Shown: positions 26,749 through 35,609 of the stretch, one piece after another
Position numbering within the stretch: the stretch's first letter is position 1
How the letters are laid out: each line of letters begins with the position of its first letter
Assembly (NCBI GenBank): GCA_040403095.1
Contig: JBBALI010000004.1
Location: 98,614 to 162,613, forward strand
Length of the DNA stretch: 64,000 nucleotides
Direction: 5' to 3'
Origin: JAQVCM01 sp040403095
GTDB taxonomy: Bacteria; Bacteroidota; Bacteroidia; Flavobacteriales_D; Crocinitomicaceae
Position numbers and translations under genes: made by a program
The notes under the pieces: model-generated
What the model was told of the DNA's origin: nothing
The model's database searches: none
Seen by the model: only the letters and a program-made list of their open reading frames with translations

Positions 26749-27102
26749 TTAGCGGATTGACGATATTGCATATCCAATAAAACACAAAATCAACAATACT
26801 AAAATACTTCCCCAATAAAATCGAAAATGGGTGTGACTGCTGTTATTTTCTCTCAAACTGACAGCGATATCTTGCTCAAAACCGTCAAGTGTATTGTTGG
26901 TCAACACTTTCAATTCTTTACGAACTGAACAAGAAGTACAATTCCAATACACTATTTTACGTGTTGGAAAAAGTGGAAGTCCAAAGAATGAAAAGTAAGT
27001 TTGATATAGCTGATATTGCTTTTCAGATTCCTTTTTGCAAACACGACAAGTAGAACTTACCTTTTCAGGGTAAGTTGCTACATATCTATAATTTGTGTTC
27101 AT
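26749..27102 (-). CDS. Zinc-ribbon protein with a C-terminal membrane helix
   Basis: 117 aa; not a family I can name. Two CxxC pairs (STCRVCKKES near residue 18-21 and YWNCTSCSVRKEL near 54-57) form a probable zinc ribbon, separated by an aromatic segment (YFSFFGLPLFPTRK) reminiscent of the short 'zinc ribbon + membrane' proteins of Bacteroidota. One membrane helix lies at about 95-114. The ATG is 1 bp after the stop of the upstream gene at 27104, so the two are surely cotranscribed. It probably acts as a small cytoplasmic-side membrane protein; partner unknown. Confidence 0.7.
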   Translation of the reverse strand: MNTNYRYVATYPEKVSSTCRVCKKESEKQYQLYQTYFSFFGLPLFPTRKIVYWNCTSCSVRKELKVLTNNTLDGFEQDIAVSLRENNSSHTHFRFYWGSILVLLILCFIGYAISSIR

Positions 27103-27103
27103 T

Positions 27104-27550
27104 CTATTGAAATAAATGTCCGTAAAAAGACTTTAGTTCATTGCCTTTGTCTTTACCTTTGATTACACAAGCAGACCAATTCATTTTAGATTTTCCAAAA
27201 CGGAAATTGAAAGTGCTGAAAAACTTATTCAATTTAAACCAAACTTTTTCAGAAATCTTGTGAACGTTTTTTGGTTCGCCTTCAAGCAATTCGATGAAAG
27301 TACTTTCCAAACCTTCAACTGATTCAGCTTCCGCAAGTAATTTGGCGCAACCTTCTTCTACTGAACTATCAGCAAAATATTGGTGAGTTTTAAAAGTTGT
27401 CACCAAATAATAAAAACCAACGGATTTTTTAGGGATGATAAAAACATAATTTTTTGTCCCAATAAAAACGCCATCTACTTGTTTCAAAGGTGATTCGGAA
27501 GACATCATCTTGATATCTTTGTAAAATAAGTAATCGATTCCTTGCTGCAT
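27104..27550 (-). CDS. Hypothetical protein cotranscribed with a zinc-ribbon membrane protein
   Basis: 148 aa, soluble, no signal peptide or membrane helix. I do not recognise a family. The sequence has a beta-rich first half (DGVFIGTKNYVFIIPKKS, GFYYLVTTFKT) and a basic second half (KVWFKLNKFFSTFNFRFGKSKMNW), and ends with FYGHLFQ. Codon use and amino-acid composition look like a real protein, and the tight coupling with the following zinc-ribbon gene supports expression. No function can be assigned. Confidence 0.65.
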   Translation of the reverse strand: MQQGIDYLFYKDIKMMSSESPLKQVDGVFIGTKNYVFIIPKKSVGFYYLVTTFKTHQYFADSSVEEGCAKLLAEAESVEGLESTFIELLEGEPKNVHKISEKVWFKLNKFFSTFNFRFGKSKMNWSACVIKGKDKGNELKSFYGHLFQ

Positions 27551-27630
27551 AATCTATTAAATTGAATAATTATATCAAAAATAACATTTTCAATTTATAA
27601 CTGACGAATTTAGCCAAGAAGTGAATCTAA

Positions 27631-27830
27631 AAAAGCCACGGATGCACGGATTTACCGTGAAAAAATTCTTGGATATTTGGATGTTTGGATTTTTGGACAG
27701 TCGATTAATCTTCAAAACAATTGTCAGTTACACATTCTAACAGCTACGCAATCACCCTAGAATTCAGCGCGAAGCACCGAGATAGTCAAACTTCTAATAA
27801 TCTAACAATCCAACAGTCCAATAATCTAAA
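27631..27830. repeat. Degenerate 7-9-bp tandem repeats with inverted arms in a non-coding spacer
   Basis: The 275-bp spacer 27551-27825 has no convincing gene. It holds a block of the type 'CCACGGATGCACGGAT' (27636-27651), a block of TTGGAT-like units (27669-27698: TTGGATAT, TTGGATG, TTTGGATT, TTTGGAC) and, further on, CTAATAATCTAACAATCC-like units (27792-27828) whose reverse complement again reads as TTAGATTA/TTGGACT/TTGGATT units. The two arms are therefore roughly inverted copies of one degenerate unit. Such octamer-like spacers recur in Bacteroidota genomes; what they do is not known to me. The last few bases run into the 3' end of the next gene. Confidence 0.6.
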
Positions 27831-28347
27831 ACAACTCTTGCAATTCTCTTTTCAAAAATTCAATAGTAATCTCTGTGGGCAACTGTCCAACTTCTGCGGT
27901 GATTTCGAAAATCTTAGCGCTTAAGTCTAGCGCCATCGAAATATCTGCCATTTGTCCGCCAGCAATATTGATGATTTTAATGGTTTCTTCTTTCGAATTT
28001 CGAACCATTTCCCATGCTTTTGGCGAGATGAAAATTTGTTGCGCCACATTGTGATCGTATTCCTCTCTGATTGCCTTCAATAATTCTGCTTGCATCATTT
28101 TGGCTGGTAAACCTGGGTTGTGTAATCTCATCACCAACGAATTAGGCGAAATTCTTTCCATCAATAAAACTGCACGTTGATAGGCTTCAACGCGATTTGG
28201 CAAGAAAAAAGATTGTCGCTCTTTCTTTAATTCAATTTGCATATTTCTCAAATCTTTCTCACTTTGTTTTCTTAAGAAAAGAACAACTGTGAACAAAACT
28301 GCGCCTGCAGGCAATACAATCAATGCAATTTGTGCTAAAATTTCCAT
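27826..28347 (-). CDS. Conserved Bacteroidota protein with one N-terminal membrane helix
   Basis: 173 aa from the ATG at 28347 (an upstream TTG would add 7 residues, but the MEIL start gives the usual N-terminus). One membrane helix at about 5-24, a charged coiled-coil stretch at about 28-48, then a well conserved soluble domain with RVEAYQRAVLLMERISPNSL, LVMRLHNPG, QQIFISPKAWEMVRNSKEETIKIIN and a C-terminal helix LPTEITIEFLKRELQELF. This is a highly conserved but uncharacterised Bacteroidota family; I recall it only as a 'hypothetical/DUF' protein. Monocistronic on the minus strand. Confidence 0.8.
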   Translation of the reverse strand: MEILAQIALIVLPAGAVLFTVVLFLRKQSEKDLRNMQIELKKERQSFFLPNRVEAYQRAVLLMERISPNSLVMRLHNPGLPAKMMQAELLKAIREEYDHNVAQQIFISPKAWEMVRNSKEETIKIINIAGGQMADISMALDLSAKIFEITAEVGQLPTEITIEFLKRELQELF

Positions 28348-28446
28348 GGTTTTTTCTTTATGATACAAAGTTAAAATTCAATTTCAATGAAAAGTAACAG
28401 GATTGAGAAAAAAAACGAATCTTTTCCCAATCCTGCTTTGTATCAA

Positions 28447-29961
28447 CTATCTTTTGTGTAAATAATGTTCATACTCACCATAACGATTGATAAATCCGCT
28501 GTCTTTGATATCTTCAGAGTTAATAATTGTATTTCTGAATTGAACAGATTTTCCAGTTGGAATGGCGATTTTTAGCATTACTGTTTGACCTCTGATTTTA
28601 TCTTTGACGGAATAAGAATAATTTGGTGATATTTTCAAATTATGATTTTCAAGCTTTAATTCATGTTTGATATTTTTACTTCTCTGATTTGCAATGTCAT
28701 TTGTTTTTCCGAAAGCACTGTATTCAACATAGATGTGAAACAAAGAATCTTCAGAAAGCGCATAATTGATACTTATTCCTGATTGAATAATTTCATTTTC
28801 TAAAATTTGAAAGCCTTCAAAATCAAAGTCGTCGTCGTTGTGAATATTGTTCAGAACATTTTTGCTTAAAATTTCAACTGTCAGCACATTGGTTGAGTCT
28901 GGTCCAATAACTTGTTCAAATTCTCCTCGATTAGTAAAATCAGCTCCAGTTTGACTTCCCTCCAAAATAATTATACCAATTCCAGCAAAAGCAATGATGA
29001 ATAGTACGATTTTGACAATTTTTATCCATTTCGATTGCAAGTGAAAAATCAATTTTACGCCCTGCAGCAATAGGAGGGAAACCACACCTAGACCAGCGAT
29101 CAAAATTCCAATCCAAAGATAAAAAGCACTTGACTGATTGACAATAAAGAGCTCGCAGAATTGATTGAAATTCAGTTGAAAACCATTTTTTTCTATGTGC
29201 AAAACTTCCCAATCAACAAAAGTGAAAGTTAATAATCCGATTAATAAAATGCTCCCAAAAATTAAAAATGCTGCACCTATTATTTTAGTGAAAAACGAAC
29301 TAAAATTCGTAATTTTTTGTCGCAACGGACTGTTTTTGTCTGATATTTCCCTTTCAAACCTCTTAGATGATTTTGAAAATCTATTGGTTGCTTCCTGAAA
29401 TTCATCTTTTAAATTCTCTAGATTGATTGGTTTTCCTTGCATTTGCAAACGATCAATATTCGTTTTTGCGCGAGGCACAATGAACCACATAATAATATAA
29501 AACGGAATGATAAATCCACCTGCAAAACCCAACAAAATGAAAATGATTCTCAAAACGACAGTATCAATTTTAAAATAAGCCGCCAATCCAGAACAAACAC
29601 CAGCAATGACTGAATTTTCAGTGTCGCGAAACAAGCGTCTTTCTTTTTTACTGAAAATCTTTTCTTCTGCTTTTTCATCTTTCTCACCAGGAATTTCATC
29701 TTCCAAAAAATCTTCCGGTTGACCTAAAGTGGCAATGATTGTTGACATCTCTTCAAATGTAACCACTTGCTTTTTTTCTGATAAATAAGCTGTTGCGAGC
29801 TCTGCAATCCTGAGTTCCACATCTTCACAAATCTCTTTTTTGTCAGGTGATTTCTTCAAAGATTCATTCAATCTATCTAAGTAGTTTTTCACCAATTCAT
29901 ATGCATCTTCTTCTACTAGAAAATTGGAACCTACGAGGTGAATGCTGATTGTCTTTTTCAT
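28447..29961 (-). CDS. PspC-domain membrane protein controlled by a PadR regulator
   Basis: 504 aa from the ATG at 29961 (an upstream TTG would overlap the padR stop). Residues about 1-90 form a helical cytosolic domain (MKKTISIHLVGSNFLVEEDA ... LGQPEDFLEDE) typical of these proteins. A PspC domain follows at about 105-165: ERRLFRDTENSVIAGVCSGLAAYF then a glycine-rich helix FGGFIIPFYIIMWFIVP-like. Further membrane helices lie at about 225-250, 280-305 and 315-335, and the C-terminus is a soluble beta-rich region. PspC proteins sense or respond to envelope stress. The gene is 4 bp behind padR, the standard PadR-PspC pair in this phylum. Confidence 0.87.
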   Translation of the reverse strand: MKKTISIHLVGSNFLVEEDAYELVKNYLDRLNESLKKSPDKKEICEDVELRIAELATAYLSEKKQVVTFEEMSTIIATLGQPEDFLEDEIPGEKDEKAEEKIFSKKERRLFRDTENSVIAGVCSGLAAYFKIDTVVLRIIFILLGFAGGFIIPFYIIMWFIVPRAKTNIDRLQMQGKPINLENLKDEFQEATNRFSKSSKRFEREISDKNSPLRQKITNFSSFFTKIIGAAFLIFGSILLIGLLTFTFVDWEVLHIEKNGFQLNFNQFCELFIVNQSSAFYLWIGILIAGLGVVSLLLLQGVKLIFHLQSKWIKIVKIVLFIIAFAGIGIIILEGSQTGADFTNRGEFEQVIGPDSTNVLTVEILSKNVLNNIHNDDDFDFEGFQILENEIIQSGISINYALSEDSLFHIYVEYSAFGKTNDIANQRSKNIKHELKLENHNLKISPNYSYSVKDKIRGQTVMLKIAIPTGKSVQFRNTIINSEDIKDSGFINRYGEYEHYLHKR

Positions 29962-29965
29962 AATC

Positions 29966-30292
29966 TCAATTTTTAACAATTTTATTTACAGCCATTTGTA
30001 ATTCATCCCAAGTGGCATCTAATTCTTCTAAGAATGCTTTTCCGATTTTGGTCAGCGAATAATATTTTCTGGGCGGTCCAGCATTTGATTCTTCCCAGCG
30101 GTAGGTGAGGAGCTCTTCATTTTTCAATCTTGTCAACAAAGGATAAAGTGTTCCTTCCACCACAATCAATTTCGCTGATTTTAGCTTTTCAATGATTTCT
30201 GATGGATATGCTTCTTTGTCTTTCAAAATCGATAAAATGCAAAACTCCAAAATTCCTTTGCGCATTTGGGCTTTTGTATTTTCTAAACTCAT
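29966..30292 (-). CDS. PadR-family transcriptional regulator
   Basis: 108 aa from the ATG at 30292; an earlier in-frame ATG at 30343 lies upstream of the promoter box and is unlikely. A winged helix-turn-helix: QMRKGILEFCILSILKDKEAYPSEI, EGTLYPLLTRLKNEELL (the recognition part), SNAGPPRKYYSLTKIG (the wing), and a short C-terminal dimerisation helix. PadR proteins repress their own operon and that of a neighbouring membrane or efflux protein. Here the target is most likely its own promoter and so the PspC gene downstream. Confidence 0.92.
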   Translation of the reverse strand: MSLENTKAQMRKGILEFCILSILKDKEAYPSEIIEKLKSAKLIVVEGTLYPLLTRLKNEELLTYRWEESNAGPPRKYYSLTKIGKAFLEELDATWDELQMAVNKIVKN

Positions 30293-30311
30293 GATTTCTC
30301 GTTTTGTTAAG

Positions 30312-30345
30312 CAAAGATATATATAATAAATGGTATTATGCATTA
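30312..30345 (-). promoter_or_regulatory. padR promoter with a possible operator
   Basis: TATCTTTG on the minus strand (30312-30319) is a -7 box 20 bp before the ATG. Just upstream, 30330-30345 contains an imperfect dyad around ATGCAT (30338-30343) in a TATTATGCATTACATA context, a plausible PadR binding site for autoregulation. The operator part is weak. Confidence 0.4.
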
Positions 30346-30584
30346 CATAGTACTAAAAATATTTAAAAATAAAACGTAAATAATATTTAAATAATTGATA
30401 TATAGTATTTTAATTTATGATAAAGATTATGCTTGCTTTCTGTTAAGTTTGAAATTCTATCAAATTAAACTGCCAAAAAAAGGAATTGAAATTCAAAATG
30501 GAGCAATTAGATGAACAAAAAATGCAAGATGTTGATGAAGAATTTAAAAGGAATAGTTTACAAATAATATTGCACGAAAAGCAA

Positions 30585-31508
30585 TCAGTTATTAAATTTG
30601 AGATCAAATTTAGACTTCTGTTCAGATTTAAGTGCTTCTAAATCTACTGGTATTTCTCTTTTCCAACGTTTGTGAGACCAAAGCCAAAATTGTGGATTTT
30701 GAATAATTTCTTGTTCCAGCATTTGGGTATGCAAGGCAGTGATTTCTCCCCAATTGGTCGTCGCAGGATTGTCAGTAATCAGCTTTAAATGCATCGAATA
30801 GTGACCTCGCTTAACCTTGCGTAAAACGAAAAAAACTACCGCTTGATTATATTGATGTGCCATTTGCTCGCAACCAAACAAAACTGCCGTTGGTTGATTT
30901 AAAAACTCCATCCAATAAGCTTTGCGAGCGTCTCCCGGAGATTGATCAGAAAGAATTAAGGTCGCGAAAACATCATTTTTCATTTCCTCAAAAGCGGTGC
31001 GGACATTTTTAGAATTCAAAATTTTCATTCCGAACCGACTTCTTCGTTCATTGATTTTTTTATCCCAAAAAGCGCTCGTCATAGGCATTCCGATACCGAC
31101 TGCTTGGTGTTTAAAAAGTAAATTTTGCCCAGTAATCAACCATTCCCAATTATTGTAATGACCAGAAACGAGCAAAACACTTTGATTTTTCTCGAAAAGT
31201 GCTTTCATCAATTCAGGATTTTGAACTGTCAATCTTCTTCGTAATTCATTTTCAGAAATACTCAAATTCTTAACACCTTCAGCCAACAAATCCGTAAAAT
31301 GTCTGTAAAATTGATTTCTTATCTTCTTGATTTCTTTTTCTGTCTTTGCTGGAAAAGAACGTTTTAAATTTCCTTCAATGACCTTTTTTCGATATGGGAC
31401 AATAGTGATTATCAGTAAAAAGAAAAAATCCGTAAACAAATAAATGATTCGCAGTGGAAGCAAAGAAATTGGATAAACCAAAAGGTAATATGCGATTTTT
31501 GCCAACAT
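30585..31508 (-). CDS. Lysophospholipid / lipid A acyltransferase (LpxL/HtrB family)
   Basis: 307 aa. An N-terminal membrane anchor (about 5-36), then the family's catalytic HX4E motif His117-YNNW-Glu122 (SGHYNNWEW), an extended conserved segment SDQSPGDARKAYWMEFLNQPTAV, and a C-terminal WLWSHKRWK motif, all typical of the LpxL/LpxM (HtrB) acyltransferases that add the secondary acyl chains to lipid A or acylate related lipids at the inner membrane. The gene is 1 bp overlapping or abutting the rarA stop codon on the same strand, so it is cotranscribed behind rarA. Confidence 0.88.
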   Translation of the reverse strand: MLAKIAYYLLVYPISLLPLRIIYLFTDFFFLLIITIVPYRKKVIEGNLKRSFPAKTEKEIKKIRNQFYRHFTDLLAEGVKNLSISENELRRRLTVQNPELMKALFEKNQSVLLVSGHYNNWEWLITGQNLLFKHQAVGIGMPMTSAFWDKKINERRSRFGMKILNSKNVRTAFEEMKNDVFATLILSDQSPGDARKAYWMEFLNQPTAVLFGCEQMAHQYNQAVVFFVLRKVKRGHYSMHLKLITDNPATTNWGEITALHTQMLEQEIIQNPQFWLWSHKRWKREIPVDLEALKSEQKSKFDLKFNN

Positions 31509-32785
31509 TATTTGTATTTATTGGTCCAAAGTTTTTGGATAATTTCTGCAATTTCTTGCTCTTTTTTGCTACTTCCAGCGTTGAAGAAATTGGTCGTTTT
31601 GATTGCATCTGGCAAAAATTCTTGTTGAACAAAATTTCCAGGAAAATCGTGGGAATACAAATATCCATCGCCGTAACCCAATTCGTTCATCAATTTGGTT
31701 GGCGCGTTACGAAGGGGCAGAGGTACAGGTAAATTTCCCGTTTCTTTCACGATTTGTTGCGCTTGATTTATTGCCATGTATGCCGCATTTCCTTTGGGTG
31801 AAGTTGCCAAATAAATCGCACATTGCGACAAAATGATTCTCGATTCAGGCCAACCTATTGTATTTACCGCTTGAAAAGTGTTGTTCGCCATCACCAATGC
31901 GGTTGGATTCGCCAAACCAATGTCCTCACTAGCTGAAATCAGTAACCTGCGGGCAATAAATTTAGGATCTTCGCCGCCTTCAATCATTCTTGCTAACCAA
32001 TAAACAGCACCATTTGGATCGCTGCCACGAATCGATTTGATAAAAGCGGAAATAATGTCGTAATGTTGTTCGCCATCTTTGTCATACATCGCCAAACTCT
32101 GTTGTGCAGAATTTAAAACCATTTCATCTGTGATGACAATTTCGGCTTTATTGTGGTGAATCCCAACGATGATTTCAAATACATTCAATAATTTTCTTGC
32201 GTCTCCACCTGAAATTGCCAACAAAGCATTGGTTTCTCTCAAATTGATTTTATATTTTTTTAATTCAAAATCTTCAGCAATGGCTTGTTTTAGAAGTGCC
32301 AATAAATCTTCCTTGGAATGAGATAGCAACGTATAAACTTGACATCTTGAAAGCAACGCCGAAATGACTTCAAATGATGGGTTTTCGGTGGTGGCACCAA
32401 TTAAAGTGACAATTCCTTTTTCAACGGCACCCAAAAGCGAGTCTTGTTGTGCTTTTGAAAAACGATGAATTTCATCTATGAATAAAATCACGCCTTTTTG
32501 TTGAAACATCCCAGCGTTTTCAACGCGATGAATCACTTCACGCACATCTTTTACACCTGAAGAAATCGCAGAAAGCACATGAATTTCTCTTTTTAATTCT
32601 GTTGCAATCAAAAATGCCAAGGTTGTTTTCCCAACTCCTGGCGGTCCCCACAAGATCATGGAAGGAATCATGCCTGCATTCAACGCGCTGCGCAACGAAG
32701 CTCCTTCTTTTAAAATGTGTTGCTGTCCAATGTATTTGTCCAAGGTTTTTGGACGCATTCTTTCAGCAAGTGGAGTTAGTATCAT
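31508..32785 (-). CDS. rarA: Replication-associated recombination protein A (RarA/MgsA)
   Basis: 425 aa. An AAA+ ATPase of the clamp-loader clade that works at stalled replication forks. Walker A GPPGVGKT at 47-54, Walker B LFIDEIHRF, a sensor 1 region GATTENPSFEV, and the C-terminal MgsA/tetramerisation domain (about 240-420) with SAFIKSIRGSDPNGAVYWLARM and IARRLLISASEDIGLANP. Length and all motifs are normal. It is the promoter-proximal gene of a two-gene unit with the acyltransferase; the lipoprotein gene upstream ends 14 bp before it on the same strand, so a longer operon is possible. Confidence 0.95.
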   Translation of the reverse strand: MILTPLAERMRPKTLDKYIGQQHILKEGASLRSALNAGMIPSMILWGPPGVGKTTLAFLIATELKREIHVLSAISSGVKDVREVIHRVENAGMFQQKGVILFIDEIHRFSKAQQDSLLGAVEKGIVTLIGATTENPSFEVISALLSRCQVYTLLSHSKEDLLALLKQAIAEDFELKKYKINLRETNALLAISGGDARKLLNVFEIIVGIHHNKAEIVITDEMVLNSAQQSLAMYDKDGEQHYDIISAFIKSIRGSDPNGAVYWLARMIEGGEDPKFIARRLLISASEDIGLANPTALVMANNTFQAVNTIGWPESRIILSQCAIYLATSPKGNAAYMAINQAQQIVKETGNLPVPLPLRNAPTKLMNELGYGDGYLYSHDFPGNFVQQEFLPDAIKTTNFFNAGSSKKEQEIAEIIQKLWTNKYK

Positions 32786-32799
32786 CGTTGAATTAGAAA

Positions 32800-34185
32800 T
32801 TAAAATTCGTAAGCGCCTAGATCTGGATTCAACGGATTTCTGGGAACAGTATCAATATCAAAAGGCAAAGAGAATAGGGGATTGGCCAAGCCATTGATCG
32901 GAGAACTAGGTACAGGTTTGAAATTTCCTTCACTAACATTTGTGAAAACAGGGTCTGTATTCCAAACTATTTGGTCTTGATAAATAGAATTGGTTGAAGG
33001 AGTTTCTAATTTAATTAAACAACGTTTAAATGCGATATTCAACAAAGTTGGATCATTGTTGGGATTCACGGTATCAAAAGCAATTTCGCTAGTTTGAGAA
33101 CCATAGATGATTGAATTTTTAATCTCGCCCACTCCAATACCGCTTGCGATACCATCGTAATAGTTTCTGATACCAATGGCAGGTGTTTGTCCAGAACCAC
33201 CATAACCTAATAAATCAGAATGATTGATATCATAAGAACCACCTCGTAAAAGAAAGAGCGCATGAATTCCGTTTCTCGAAACCACACAGTTTTCCATTTT
33301 TATTTTCGGACTGTCATACAGAAAAACCCCATAACTCGCATTGTTGGAAATTTTGGTATTGGTAACGGTCACATTAAATTGATTGGGCAAATTGGCTTCA
33401 TTATTTGCTGTTAAATGTAATCCAGCTGTGCCATTTTTGATAATCGCGTAATTAATCGTCGATGGCAATGATTTATAAAAGTAGATTCCATACCATTGAC
33501 CAGCAACATCTTTGTAAAACTGTTCCAATCGGTCACCTTGAAAAACTACTTCTTGATTTTTTGTGCCGTTTACATTTAAAGTTCCTTTGTAAACAAACAG
33601 AATGCTGTTTTTGTGCAAGTAAACTTTGGTATTTGGCTGAATAATCAATGTTTTTGCAGAATCTACATAAGCACGATCGTAGATTACGTGTGGTTTGTCG
33701 TTTGCCCAAGTACCTTCATTAGAATCTTGAAAATGGAAATAAGCATCTTGCCCCCAAACAGCTAAACGCACATATTGATCTTTACCATTGGTTCTAAATC
33801 TGATTGAATCTTCTATTACCAATGGAGAATTTTGCCCGTTGACACTCAAGGTAACTTCAACGAATGCGAACAAACTGTCTTTTGCTAGGATTTCTACATT
33901 TGTGTGTTTGTCTCCTGAAATCCCATCTATATTGATTCTAAAAGGTGAATTTTCACCACCAACCAATTCAATTTCTTCAATGATTAAAGTTTTATTTTCC
34001 TTGTTGTAAATCTTAAATTGTTGAGTTGTTGATCCAATAGTTGTAAAAACAGTATCAAAAACGAGCGTATCGACTGAAAATTCGAGATTTCCTTTGGAAA
34101 AGCCTGTTTGTTTTTTACAGCCATAAAAACCACTTACTAATGTGATTGTAAGACAAATTAAAAAATAATTGAGAAATTTTTTCAC
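32800..34185 (-). CDS. Lipoprotein with right-handed beta-helix repeats
   Basis: 461 aa if translation begins at a GTG at 34185, giving a clean MKKFLNYFLICLTITLVSG signal; a TTG two codons earlier (34191) is an alternative. The lipobox Cys follows at residue 23 (GFYGCKK). After an Ig-like beta region (about 30-150) come parallel beta-helix repeats (about 180-400: YAIIKNGTAGLHLT, NTKISNNASYGVFLYDSP, ENCVVSRNGIHALFL), and the C-terminus ends LNPDLGAYEF, the 'choice-of-anchor Q' pattern. Such lipid-anchored proteins are common in Bacteroidota and are exposed on the envelope; the ligand or substrate is not known. Confidence 0.82.
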   Translation of the reverse strand: MKKFLNYFLICLTITLVSGFYGCKKQTGFSKGNLEFSVDTLVFDTVFTTIGSTTQQFKIYNKENKTLIIEEIELVGGENSPFRINIDGISGDKHTNVEILAKDSLFAFVEVTLSVNGQNSPLVIEDSIRFRTNGKDQYVRLAVWGQDAYFHFQDSNEGTWANDKPHVIYDRAYVDSAKTLIIQPNTKVYLHKNSILFVYKGTLNVNGTKNQEVVFQGDRLEQFYKDVAGQWYGIYFYKSLPSTINYAIIKNGTAGLHLTANNEANLPNQFNVTVTNTKISNNASYGVFLYDSPKIKMENCVVSRNGIHALFLLRGGSYDINHSDLLGYGGSGQTPAIGIRNYYDGIASGIGVGEIKNSIIYGSQTSEIAFDTVNPNNDPTLLNIAFKRCLIKLETPSTNSIYQDQIVWNTDPVFTNVSEGNFKPVPSSPINGLANPLFSLPFDIDTVPRNPLNPDLGAYEF

Positions 34186-34265
34186 GTTCAAAATGTTTCT
34201 TCTTTTTAGAACGATGCAAAGAACGGTTTTATTTCAGAATAAGCAAAGAAAGTTATTGAAAAGTA

Positions 34266-35344
34266 TTAGTAATTGGTTACATCAAAATCTTCGTCGTTTA
34301 TCTTTCCTTGCAATAAGTATTCTTGAAATTTTTCGGAATATATTGTACCATTGATGATTGCGCTATTTTCCCAAGTCATTCCATATGGCAAAGTATCACT
34401 ACTTTTTATTGAAGTCAATGACAAGCGAAAAGAATTATCACTTTCGTAAAGAGAACCCTCTACATAATATTCACATTCATAAATAATGTCTTCAATATTA
34501 ATTGAAACAGTGTTAAAACCATTGATAGTTAAATCAGAATTTAAAACTAAACACATTTGCAATTTAGCAGCAATTTTTTCTTCAAACACAGTCAATGTTT
34601 GATTTCCGTTATAGCAATCTTTGAAAACAGTCGCATATTTGGCGTAACCACTCAATTTTACTGGTTTCACTGGTTTTGGATTGCCGTCTTGCCAATCGCC
34701 ATCAAATATAATATTGCCAGATGCATCTAGTAATTTTCCATTTCCGTTTTGCTTATTTTCGGACCAATTGCCGATGTATTTTCCTCCATCTGCATAAATA
34801 GCGACTCCATAACCCGAAAAAAGATCGTTTTCAAAATTTCCGTCATAGTTTGCACCATCTTCAAATTTAATAAATCCCTTACCATTTTTCACTCCATTTT
34901 TGAATCCGCCCCTGTAAAATGATTTGGAATTTATTTCCATAAACCCCGTTCCACTTTCAATTTTACCATTTTTGAAAATACCAGTAAACTTTTCTCCATT
35001 ACTGTAAAAAAGCGTGCCTTGACCTTCAAAATCACCTTTTACAACATTTCCTTCGTATTTAGATCCATCAACAAAAGTTACCGTTCCAAAACCTGAAAGT
35101 AAATTTTCAGCGAAATCTCCCTTGTATTTATATTTGCCAGGAATATTAATTTCACCCTTTCCATTCCAATTTCCATTTAAGAATTGACCTTCATAATAGT
35201 AGTGTCTTCAAAGTAGTAAACGGCTTTTCCAGTTCCATTCTCACAATTTCCCTGGAGACATTTAAAATCCACTTGTGAATGAATTGCACTAGAAGTAAAA
35301 ATTACCAGAATCAATCCAAGAAATACTTGATTTTTAGTTTTCAT
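34266..35344 (-). pseudogene. MORN-repeat secreted protein, split by a -1 frameshift
   Basis: From an ATG at 35344 the frame encodes a signal peptide (MKTKNQVFLGLILVIF ... IHSQ) and the first repeat (GNCENGTGKAVYYFED), then runs into a stop at 35177-35179. From about 35204 the next frame carries on without a gap as YYYEGQFLNGNWNGKGE and a series of MORN repeats (Y-x-G-x2-x2-G-x3-G-x-G), followed by a non-repeat C-terminal domain (about 130 residues) to 34266. Adding a single base inside 'GACACTAC' would restore FED-x-YYYEGQ. Hence this is one gene with a 1-nt loss at about 35200-35206. Whether it is a true inactivation, a phase variation or a sequencing error cannot be told from the sequence. 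MORN repeats bind lipids or other proteins; the role is unknown. Confidence 0.8.
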
Positions 35345-35535
35345 AGTTTTATTTTCTCCAAAGTTGAGTATAAATTCAAAAGCACCAATAAGTAATATTA
35401 CGTAATTTAATCCTAAGAAAAAATCTAATGAAATGAAAAATTCAAATTGTTGCGATGGTAGGGCAGTTTTGCAAATTAAAAATCCGCTAAAATGACTAAT
35501 ACCTCAAATAAAATCAATACTTTTATTAAAAATCA

Positions 35536-35565
35536 TTGCAGATAAAAAAACTTTAGTTAAATTTG
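35536..35565 (+). promoter_or_regulatory. rpmE2 promoter
   Basis: TTG (35536-35538), exactly 19 bp, then TAAATTTG (35558-35565): a textbook Bacteroidota promoter. Leader of about 38 nt to the ATG at 35610. Confidence 0.85.
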
Positions 35566-35609
35566 CACTCTGAATTTCGAGAAAAAATAGATTTTAATAC
35601 ATAAAAAAA

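Noticed and set aside
30498..30641. 47-codon frame starting MEQLDEQKMQDVDEEFKRN in the spacer upstream of the acyltransferase 3' end
   Set aside because: The first 20 residues look protein-like, but it has no promoter, overlaps the acyltransferase gene on the other strand and ends without a recognisable domain. Not enough support; at most a gene remnant.
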